A model generated the notes under the pieces. The model saw only the letters and a program-made list of their open reading frames with translations. It had not been told where the DNA came from and searched no databases. Shown piece by piece: positions 7,170-12,300 of a stretch of DNA of 12,300 bases; the first letter of the stretch is position 1; each line of letters opens with the position of its first letter. The translations under genes were made by a program, and so were the position numbers. Source of the stretch: Candidatus Bathyarchaeota archaeon. Lineage in GTDB: Archaea > Thermoproteota > Bathyarchaeia > 40CM-2-53-6 > FEN-987. Location of the stretch: assembly GCA_023247835.1 (NCBI GenBank), contig JAHFFU010000006.1:1-12300 (forward strand). Direction: 5' to 3'.

Positions 7170-7499
7170 TCATCTGAGCCCAGTCAGTTTCTCGACAACC
7201 ACGAAGGCAACTTCCTTGCTGATGGGCCGGCATTCAGCTATCTTAACCCTGTCCCCCTCGCGAATTTCCAAACACGGAGGACTATGCGCCATAATTCGGC
7301 TTCGGCGTTTCTCATACCTCGTATACTTGGGAACATAATTCAAGTAATTCCTCTCAACCGTCACCGTCTTCGTCATCTTAGCGCTCACGACCTTCCCGTC
7401 CAGGAATTTCCGTCTCACAGACAAGTGACCGTGGAATGGGCAGTTTCTGTCGTCGCACGATTTCTTGGGAGCTTTCGCACCAATCCCTATCTCGGACAT
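7170..7499 (-). CDS. rps17: 30S ribosomal protein uS17
   Basis: Primary 16S rRNA-binding protein with an OB-fold. The 109-residue product has the archaeal N-terminal extension including CDDRNCPFHGHLSVRRK, then the OB core with VVSAKMTKTVTVERNYLNYVPKYTRYEKR, HSPPCLEIREGDRVKIAECRPIS and a short FVVVEKLTG end. I chose ATG 7499 because it overlaps the rnp1 stop as TAATG and has a GTGAGG about 8 nt upstream; a TTG two codons earlier is possible. Position between rnp1 and uL14 is canonical. Confidence 0.96.
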   Translation of the reverse strand: MSEIGIGAKAPKKSCDDRNCPFHGHLSVRRKFLDGKVVSAKMTKTVTVERNYLNYVPKYTRYEKRRSRIMAHSPPCLEIREGDRVKIAECRPISKEVAFVVVEKLTGLR

Positions 7500-7783
7500 T
7501 ACCAACGCCTCACTCTGGTTTTCAATCTGTTTTCCGGTTTAGCGACTAGGCGTTCTCCGTCCACGTCTACGCGGACCCCGCCCGGTAGATTGAATTGGAA
7601 TGTGGCAATGTTCTTCGGGATCATGATTTTCCTTCTCTTGCTGGTTACCGTTAGCATGTTTCTTGTCTCATCAACAACGACGCCGCGAAATCCGCTTACT
7701 GCCGAGTTTCTTGCGTGCACAACTTTCACACTCAGCCCGATTAGTTCGTGACGCAGTATGTTTTGGGGGGTAATCTCGGTCAT
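7499..7783 (-). CDS. rnp1: Ribonuclease P protein component 1 (Rpp29/Pop4 family)
   Basis: Protein subunit of archaeal RNase P, which trims the 5' leader of precursor tRNAs. The 94-residue product has the Sm-like barrel of the Rpp29/Pop4 family: NILRHELIGLSVKVVHARN at the start, GFRGVVVDETRNMLTV, SKRRKIMIPKNIATFQFNL and VRVDVDGERLVAKPENRLKTR near the end. Archaea commonly encode it between uL29 and uS17, as here. Its ATG overlaps the uL29 stop as ATGA and its TAA overlaps the uS17 ATG, so its synthesis is probably coupled to ribosomal proteins. Confidence 0.95.
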   Translation of the reverse strand: MTEITPQNILRHELIGLSVKVVHARNSAVSGFRGVVVDETRNMLTVTSKRRKIMIPKNIATFQFNLPGGVRVDVDGERLVAKPENRLKTRVRRW

Positions 7784-7998
7784 AGCTTACCGGTCTCCGG
7801 CCGCACCTTCTCGTGCGTGATTGTGAGGATGCGCGCAACGGTTCGTTTGATTTCACGAATTCTACCCACATTCTCAACGTTGCCTCCAGCCTTCACGTTG
7901 GTGCGGAGTTTGGCGAGCTCCGTTCGCAACTCGGCTAACTTCTTGTCGCGTTCTTCAGGAAGCAGCTGTCTGATCTCACGTTTTCTTAGTATCGGCAA
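7780..7998 (-). CDS. rpl29: 50S ribosomal protein uL29
   Basis: Small helical protein near the peptide exit tunnel that helps form the docking site for factors such as SRP. The 72-residue product has the family pattern: PILRKREIRQLLPEERDKKLAELRTELAKLRT, then GNVENVGRIREIKRTVARILTI. I chose TTG 7998 because family members begin just before ILRKxEIR; a TTG at 8007 would add three residues. Either way the start lies inside uS3, overlapping it by 23-32 nt, with GAGG repeats in the end of uS3 serving as possible ribosome-binding sites. Confidence 0.93.
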   Translation of the reverse strand: MPILRKREIRQLLPEERDKKLAELRTELAKLRTNVKAGGNVENVGRIREIKRTVARILTITHEKVRPETGKL

Positions 7999-8671
7999 CC
8001 TCAGCAACCTCTTGTACTGTCCCAGCTTCTGCCACGACTTCCTGGATCACCGGTTTAGGTATCGGTGGTACTTCACCTACCTCCTTGATGACGGGCTTAT
8101 CAGGAAAAACAACGTTCGGGGGCATCACTCTGACGCTTATCCCAAAGAGGCCTTGCTTCAACTGGGTATCGACGACAGCGCTGCGCAGTATTTTGCTGAT
8201 TGCCTCACCAACAACAGGCAGGTATCCGGCGCGGTATTTCTCGTAGCGTGCCCTATCGGTTGTGAGTTTACCCCGAATCGCGATCTCCACACCTAGGGCA
8301 CCCGCCTCTATTGTTCGTTGAAGGGCCCAGTAAGCCGCACGCCTGAAATGAATCCCACGCTGTAGCGCCATCGCAATCTGGGAGGCAACAACCTTCGGAT
8401 CAAGTTCAGGGGCGTCTATTGTTGCAACTGAGATCTGCGGGTTTTCAACTCCAAAACGCGTTTCGAGGATCTGAGTTAAGTCTCGAATGCTTTGACCACG
8501 CCTGCCTATGACAAGGCCTGGTTTCGCAGCGTAAACGACAATTCTCGTGCCGAGCGGGGTCTTGGTCATCTCAACCCTACTGTAACCTGCCCGCTTCAAT
8601 TCCTGCGACAAGTACTCGTCGATTTCAGCCCTGCGAGCGTTCTCTTTGACGAAGTATTTGTGAACGGGCAA
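7976..8671 (-). CDS. rps3: 30S ribosomal protein uS3
   Basis: Small-subunit head protein at the mRNA entry channel. The 231-residue product has an N-terminal type II KH domain with the VIGRRGQSI loop (residues 54-62) and a C-terminal S3 domain (about 100-195, including GIHFRRAAYWALQRTIEAGALGVEI and QGLFGISVRVMPP). The last 30 or so residues are rich in Val, Glu and Pro and probably disordered; their coding sequence overlaps the start of uL29. It starts at TTG 8671, one base after the uL22 stop. TTG starts recur in this cluster. Confidence 0.96.
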   Translation of the reverse strand: MPVHKYFVKENARRAEIDEYLSQELKRAGYSRVEMTKTPLGTRIVVYAAKPGLVIGRRGQSIRDLTQILETRFGVENPQISVATIDAPELDPKVVASQIAMALQRGIHFRRAAYWALQRTIEAGALGVEIAIRGKLTTDRARYEKYRAGYLPVVGEAISKILRSAVVDTQLKQGLFGISVRVMPPNVVFPDKPVIKEVGEVPPIPKPVIQEVVAEAGTVQEVAEVADTKKT

Positions 8672-8672
8672 G

Positions 8673-9140
8673 TCAGTCAGCCACCTCGTATCCCATTAGC
8701 TCCACATGAACGAGAGTATTCTGGTAGGGTGTGGCCCTTCCCATTGCCCTTGAAATAGTGCGCTGCGTCTTCATTCCCCTTTGAGAGGCCGCGTGCACGA
8801 TTCTTAAGCGGTCAACATCCAGGCCCTTGTATTCCGCGTTGGACTCTAATTCTTCAAGAAGAAATAGGAATGATTTAGCGGCTTTGACCGGGTAGCGACC
8901 AGCGTACCAACCTTCGTCCAAGCTCCTGTGGGGGACCTCCTTATGGTACCGTCTGTAAGCGATTGCGCGTTTCTTCTTTGTCACGGCTTCCAGAAGCTCC
9001 TTTGCTGAATCTAGCCTCATCCCGCGAAGCTTTCGGCAGATTTCTGTTGCTGCCTTTGGGGATATTTTCAGCTCTCTTCCTGAGCATTTGACAGCTCGGT
9101 CTGGGTCGAATTCCTTGACCGAGTATCCCCAATTTGGCAT
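8673..9140 (-). CDS. rpl22: 50S ribosomal protein uL22
   Basis: Large-subunit protein whose long beta hairpin lines the peptide exit tunnel. The 155-residue product starts MPNWGYSVKEFDPDRAVKCS, the usual archaeal uL22 opening, and contains GRELKISPKAATEICRKLRG, a SAKELLEAVTKKK segment, the YPVKAAKSFLFLLEELESNA helix and the hairpin end IVHAASQRGMKTQRTISRAMGRATPYQNTLVHVELM. I chose ATG 9140 from homology; the frame is open up to 9263 but that part is unlike uL22. No uS19 precedes it: the next gene upstream is divergent, so uL22 probably heads its own transcript here. Confidence 0.96.
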   Translation of the reverse strand: MPNWGYSVKEFDPDRAVKCSGRELKISPKAATEICRKLRGMRLDSAKELLEAVTKKKRAIAYRRYHKEVPHRSLDEGWYAGRYPVKAAKSFLFLLEELESNAEYKGLDVDRLRIVHAASQRGMKTQRTISRAMGRATPYQNTLVHVELMGYEVAD

Positions 9141-9178
9141 CAGTTTTGCACCGTGCGTCCCGCATGTGCACAGTACCC

Positions 9179-9188
9179 CTAAAAAACG
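9179..9188 (-). promoter_or_regulatory. Candidate TATA-like element for the uL22 transcript
   Basis: On the minus strand this reads GTTTTTTAGG, about 40-48 nt before the uL22 ATG. The 132-nt gap 9141-9272 separates uL22 from a divergent gene, so a promoter for uL22 to uS5 should lie in or upstream of it unless transcription continues through the island from uS19. The match to an archaeal TATA box is modest. Confidence 0.25.
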
Positions 9189-9272
9189 TTGTTTACTCCT
9201 CGAAGCCCTTGAAACGGTCTTTCTCTGGCAAGTTCTATCTATGTCGCGTCGTCTTCTTGACAACGATTTGAA

Positions 9273-9719
9273 ATGGAATCGAACGCTACCGGTTCAAATA
9301 AGGAAAGCGAGATCCACGGGACGACGCTGAGGGTCTACTGGTACCTCTTCAGGAACGCGAAACCAGTGGGAGTGCGAGAGACCCAGAGGGCACTGTCAAT
9401 GTCGAGCCCGAGCACGGCTTTGTACCACTTGGAAAAATTGCGGGAGCTTGGAGTCACTGAAAAGGACGCCATGGGGCAGTACTTCCTGAAGGAACTGGTG
9501 CAAGTGGGAACGCTAAAGATGTTCCTGAAAGTAGGCCACCTCATACTGCCCCGATACCTCTTCTACGCGATCTTTCTCACCACAGCCCTCGTAGTCTACG
9601 CTTCTGGGACGATCTTCCAGGGGGGCGGCATTGAGCCTGCAGGCATGATCTTTGGGGCAACGGGAGCTCTGATCTCATGGTATGAGTGTGCTAGAATGTG
9701 GAAGGAGCGTGTGCTCTAA
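9273..9719 (+). CDS. Membrane-anchored winged-helix (ArsR-like) protein
   Basis: The 148-residue product has an N-terminal winged helix-turn-helix (about 15-75). TTLRVYWYLFRNAKPVGVRETQR is the first helix-turn-helix part, SPSTALYHLEKLRELGV looks like the recognition helix, and the wing ends with DAMGQYFLKE. Two hydrophobic segments follow: LPRYLFYAIFLTTALVVYASGTIF (about 92-115) and one near 121-137. This wHTH-plus-two-TM layout recurs in archaea and suggests a membrane-tethered transcription regulator; target and signal are unknown. It is transcribed divergently from uL22 and against the ribosomal cluster. The small exported-protein gene follows after 68 nt and may be its partner. The ATG at 9273 has no clear Shine-Dalgarno sequence, so it may be leaderless. 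I am confident of the fold, not of the role. Confidence 0.75.
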   Translation: MESNATGSNKESEIHGTTLRVYWYLFRNAKPVGVRETQRALSMSSPSTALYHLEKLRELGVTEKDAMGQYFLKELVQVGTLKMFLKVGHLILPRYLFYAIFLTTALVVYASGTIFQGGGIEPAGMIFGATGALISWYECARMWKERVL

Positions 9720-9787
9720 TTGAATCATGTGCTGTTCGAAATTGTAGACTTAACCTACTTGAGTACACAAAGAGGACGAAAGAGATT

Positions 9788-10033
9788 ATGACAAGACTCT
9801 GGTTGGCGGCTATCCTAGGTGTTCTTCTAGGGGTGGGGGTAGCCTACGCGCCTTCTATTCAGATCGCTTCTCCAGCCAGCACGCTGAATTTTCCCATGCA
9901 GCCTATCGAAGTTCAACGCAAAAATGTACAGCCCAACCCCGCTCGGTCGGACTCGCAGCTGGCTTTTATTTCATTATTGGCTGGAATCATAATAGCCGCA
10001 CCTGTTTTCCTAATAACTAAGAGGCGCAGCTGA
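9788..10033 (+). CDS. Small exported or membrane-anchored protein, unknown function
   Basis: The 81-residue product has a hydrophobic N-terminal segment (LWLAAILGVLLGVGVAYA, residues 4-21) that looks like a signal peptide or anchor, a polar Pro/Gln-rich middle (about 22-57), and a second hydrophobic segment (LAFISLLAGIIIAAPVFLI, 58-76) followed by TKRRS. The C-terminal hydrophobic segment plus basic end resembles a stop-transfer anchor, which would leave a loop of about 35 residues outside the cell. I chose ATG 9788, since an upstream in-frame start at 9698 would overlap the previous gene and block the signal sequence. GAGG lies about 12-16 nt upstream. It follows the wHTH gene on the same strand and may be cotranscribed. 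No family recognised. Confidence 0.6.
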   Translation: MTRLWLAAILGVLLGVGVAYAPSIQIASPASTLNFPMQPIEVQRKNVQPNPARSDSQLAFISLLAGIIIAAPVFLITKRRS

Positions 10034-10093
10034 AAGCCCGTCGCTCAGATTACCGAAGAGGCATGCCATGCAAGTGCGCGGGAAAGTGAATGC

Positions 10094-10119
10094 GAATGTA
10101 GTACCCGGGTATTACATTC
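10094..10119. repeat. 26-nt near-perfect palindrome between convergent genes
   Basis: Two 13-nt arms meet with no spacer at CCCGGG. The left arm begins GAATGTA and the right arm ends TACATTC; the arms pair at 12 of 13 positions, and the one exception (10101 with 10112) could be a G-U pair in RNA. It lies between the stop of the small exported-protein gene and the stop of the convergent gene at 10124. There is no T-run after it on either strand. It may be a dimer-binding operator, a bidirectional terminator or a scar of a mobile element. Confidence 0.6.
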
Positions 10120-10123
10120 ATGT

Positions 10124-10615
10124 TTACGTGGCTGCTGAGGGCTCCTCCGTCTGCTTCCGTTGATTTTTAAGGGTTTGAAGGAGCCTCCGCTCCGCGGTCA
10201 TGTATATAATCAGGCCTTTCGTCAGTAGACCCCCGCATAAATCATTCTTCGATATCATCTTGGCGGCTGCAAAGGATTCAACCAATTCTGCGATGTCTTC
10301 GGGCAGGATCAGGGTCATAACATCCGTCTCTTGGCTACCCCTAACAACAGGGTATGGCCGCCGCGTTTGGCCCGCACCTGAAATACGCGTCCCCAGGGCC
10401 CTACGCATCCGACCGAGAGCTGCTATTTCTCTCAACATGTCTAGGTTCTTCTGCTTCTCTAAGGCAAGCCAAGTGGCCGCTGCGGCAAGAACGACCAGCG
10501 TCCTTGTGAGGTCACTGATCTCCCATCCTTCACTCAACGCCAGACGCGTAACTTGCGCCAGGGTTAGACTTGAAACACGAATAGACCAACGCCGGTAGCG
10601 GCCCAAACGTCGCAA
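10124..10615 (-). CDS. Hypothetical protein, possible C-terminal ribbon-helix-helix
   Basis: I do not recognise this 163-residue product. Residues 16-53 form a hydrophobic, alanine-rich helical stretch (LTLAQVTRLALSEGWEISDL, then TRTLVVLAAAATWLALEK), followed by a basic linker around 68-87. Residues 98-140 (DVMTLILPEDIAELVESF, then AKMISKNDLCGGLLTKGLII) have the short strand, helix, turn and helix pattern of ribbon-helix-helix DNA-binding proteins, with a Lys/Arg-rich end. It starts at TTG 10615, 35 nt after the stop of the LAGLIDADG-like gene on the same strand, so it could be cotranscribed with it. A long overlapping frame on the plus strand (10200-10598) is less protein-like. The reading frame is plausible; the fold is an inference. 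Confidence 0.5.
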   Translation of the reverse strand: MRRLGRYRRWSIRVSSLTLAQVTRLALSEGWEISDLTRTLVVLAAAATWLALEKQKNLDMLREIAALGRMRRALGTRISGAGQTRRPYPVVRGSQETDVMTLILPEDIAELVESFAAAKMISKNDLCGGLLTKGLIIYMTAERRLLQTLKNQRKQTEEPSAAT

Positions 10616-10650
10616 GGCTGGGATCCCGTTAGCGGCTTACCATTGCGATC

Positions 10651-12030
10651 TTAGGATCCTAGAACTCGAAGTCCCTGCATGAAAAACATAGCAGACCGAC
10701 GGTTACGGGACAACTCATGTCTCAACCATCTGTATCTCATGTAGTCCCGTTCCGGCAGCGTTTTGCGCATGAAGTCTTTCCTCCGGTTTCTGTTGACTAG
10801 GCTCAATGTCTGAAACCAATTCCTTCCATCTTGGGTTAGGCTCCACTGCGCAGCTGCCTTCTTTCGTCTCAACGATTTTCCGCATTTGATGACACGGCCA
10901 TGCGCTAAATGGTAGCTAAGGGACTCGTGAATGTATTCTTCACGAATGAAATGTGCAAAGGCAATTTCCTGTGCCGTCCTTTGACCATTCGACAAGTCGG
11001 AGAATATTAGGAAATCACGTGCAAGAGCATCTAAGTGCCGAGTCAGCTCAGCCGCCTTGATTCGAAATTCAAGCTCACGCGCCTTGTCGGGGTGAGAGAA
11101 ACCTATTGTTCGCCCATACCATCCAAACGCATGAAAACCGAGGTCCAATCTGTACCAGTTTCTCTGTTTTCTAATGGGAGACACAGAGTTTGCCAAGACA
11201 TCCTTTTGTGGTCCTGATAGCTCGTTGTCCTCCTGAGCTAATTGTAAGATTAGTCGTCTCGTGTCTTCTAACAGTGCGTGTGAGCCAGACACAAATCTGG
11301 TGCAAAGTTCTTGAACCGAGCCATCATCGTCGGCAAGGGTACGTACTGCCTCGATTTTCAGTTCACGAGGGAGTGAGAAGATGATTCTAGGCAACTTGGA
11401 TCGTAACTGCCCGAATAATGCGTCGGGATAGAAGTGGACCAAGAGGTATGGGATCCACTTTGGTACACGAACATGAGGCCGGTTTTGATCAGAAACATTT
11501 TCCCTGATACAAGACGAGACATCACCGAAGATTTCCCTGAGGCAGGAGATGAATCCTTTACGAAGACGGGCACTCTGATTCGTATAGGTAGACACTTTGG
11601 TGGATCCAACAATTGGATAGATAAACCCGTCACCGATGAAGTGCATCAACAGACGGATCATGGAAGAGCTTTCCACGAAAGGAAGGCGCATACCATAGGC
11701 TGGTAGCGAACAACCATAGCCCTTGAGTGCCGTTACATGGGTTTCAATCTCTTCTGGAGAAAAACCCTCTTCGGCCATCTCACCGAGTCTGAACAGAACA
11801 TCCAATCGGATATACCCAGTTCGCTTTTTGTCCAAACGCTTAGCATCCTCGATAGCCCATCAGCGCAAGGTCTCTGGACTCATATCGAATAGCTTTGACA
11901 GTGTGACCGCTCCAAATCTTTCGAGCAAAGGGATAACGAGCGCTCTTCGATAATCGTCATCTAAGCGCGCGAAGATTTGGTTTCGAGGTAAATCCCAAAG
12001 GTGGAACTCGCGCGGAGAATGAGTTGACAT
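10651..12030 (-). pseudogene. LAGLIDADG homing-endonuclease-like gene interrupted by TGA
   Basis: A single minus-strand frame is broken by one TGA at 11862-11860. The upstream part (ATG 12030, or TTG 12072) ends in an HTH-like segment, AVTLSKLFDMSPETLR; after the TGA the frame continues at once with WAIEDAKRL and a 394-residue open frame that could restart at TTG 11835. Numbered from that TTG, LLMHFIGDG (62-70) and VRTLADDDG (164-172) fit the two LAGLIDADG helices, with acidic residues D69 and D171 retained. Residues about 285-340 look like a winged helix ending in WSLTQDGRNW. CGA-to-TGA would explain the stop, since Arg-Trp fits the HTH end. Without the stop the protein would be about 459 residues. 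TGA is used as a normal stop by eL32, uL29, uS3 and uL22 here. It could be a recent pseudogene, or still make a shorter protein lacking the HTH. It lies directly behind uS19. Confidence 0.72.
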
Positions 12031-12152
12031 TTGAGGAGTTTGCAGCTGATTCTCTTCTGACTCGAAGTCCAAAGCCGCTAGAGTAGTAATGCGAGAGTTA
12101 GATAATTGAGAGAGTTGATTGAAAGTGTGTGGTGGTTCGAGTACCAGTCTTG
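12031..12152 (-). other. Spacer between uS19 stop and the LAGLIDADG-like gene
   Basis: On the minus strand this starts just after the uS19 TAG. The frame of the LAGLIDADG-like gene stays open back through it into the uS19 tail, but has no ATG/GTG/TTG before TTG 12072. There is no clear Shine-Dalgarno sequence or T-rich terminator. The first bases after the stop (GCAAGACTG including the stop G, 12153-12145) closely match the bases just before the uL22 ATG (GCAAAACTG, 9149-9141). Confidence 0.4.
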
Positions 12153-12300
12153 CTACTTGAGAGGTACGTACATGCTTGAGCGTGAGGCTCCGATGCCTGG
12201 GGTTCCGTGTACGACTTTTTTGTTGGTGATGATGAATTCGCCTGTGTAGTGGCCGATCATTTCAGGTTTGATTTCGAGGGAGGTGAATTCTTTGCCGCTG
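12153..12300 (-). CDS. rps19: 30S ribosomal protein uS19, C-terminal part
   Basis: The gene is cut by the window edge, so its start lies beyond 12300. The visible 48 codons encode the conserved uS19 end: [40 protein letters not shown] and SSMYVPLK, followed by TAG. The MIGHYTGEF and [18 protein letters not shown] segments are diagnostic of archaeal uS19, which sits in the head of the small subunit near uS13 and the A-site finger bridge. It has the same strand as uL22 and is the gene expected directly upstream of it, but here 3.0 kb of other genes lie between. The C-terminus is intact, so the insertion is not within uS19. Confidence 0.95.
   Translation of the reverse strand, partial: SGKEFTSLEIKPEMIGHYTGEFIITNKKVVHGTPGIGASRSSMYVPLK

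Noticed and set aside
9141..9263. 41-residue N-terminal extension of uL22
   Set aside because: Archaeal uL22 begins at the MPNWGYS-like segment; the extension is basic, Cys-containing and unlike the family.
10200..10598. Plus-strand open frame opposite the 163-residue gene
   Set aside because: Arg/Ser-rich composition typical of a shadow frame; the minus-strand reading has better helix patterning and gene context.
11860..11862. TGA as selenocysteine or a reassigned codon
   Set aside because: TGA ends several ribosomal genes here, no SECIS-like hairpin was seen, and the context suggests an Arg codon mutated by one base.
10651..12152. Intein or intron within uS19
   Set aside because: uS19 has its own complete C-terminus and stop at 12153, so the nuclease-like gene is free-standing.
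1..12300. CRISPR array, tRNA or rRNA genes
   Set aside because: No regularly spaced repeats, no cloverleaf-like segments and no rRNA-like sequence were seen on either strand by eye.
12153..12300. Different codon preference in uS19 (mostly AAA and GAA) as a sign of a chimeric contig
   Set aside because: Only 48 codons are visible, too few to judge; the conserved uS19-before-uL22 order argues for a genuine junction, though read mapping should settle it.

Overview
This window is archaeal. Its core is a minus-strand ribosomal protein cluster of the archaeal S10/spc type. It contains proteins found only in archaea and eukaryotes (eS4, eL19, eL32) and the archaeal RNase P subunit Rnp1 (Rpp29/Pop4) between uL29 and uS17. 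Short gaps, ATGA/TAATG overlaps, frequent TTG starts and an SDR-type threonine dehydrogenase suit an uncultured TACK-like archaeon, perhaps Bathyarchaeia, but the lineage is an inference.

Layout. Positions 1-311 hold no convincing gene, only a possible promoter. Positions 312-2530 (+) carry a two-gene threonine degradation operon, tdh and kbl: threonine is oxidised to 2-amino-3-ketobutyrate, which CoA cleaves to glycine and acetyl-CoA. It converges on the ribosomal cluster at 2643-9140 (-). In transcription order that cluster is uL22, uS3, uL29, rnp1, uS17, uL14, uL24, eS4, uL5, uS14, uL6, eL32, eL19, uS5. uS14 (54 codons) and the N-terminal third of eL32 are easily missed: uS14 is very short, and eL32 has no ATG/GTG/TTG at its expected start.

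Positions 9141-12152 are an accessory island inside the ribosomal cluster. The 3' end of uS19 is at the window edge (12153-12300, -). In archaea uS19 normally lies directly upstream of uL22; here about 3.0 kb separates them. The island holds a membrane-anchored winged-helix protein and a small exported protein (both +), an unrecognised protein with a possible ribbon-helix-helix end (-), and a LAGLIDADG homing-endonuclease-like gene (-) interrupted by an in-frame TGA. A 26-nt near-perfect palindrome lies between the two convergent halves of the island.

Most notable points: (1) the island between uS19 and uL22; (2) uS8 and uL18 missing from their usual slots with almost no space left, and uL30, uL15 and secY absent after uS5; (3) an eL32 gene whose only sensible start is an ACG codon behind a good Shine-Dalgarno sequence; (4) the broken HTH-LAGLIDADG-winged-helix gene. 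I found no evidence of a wholly new defence or metabolic system.
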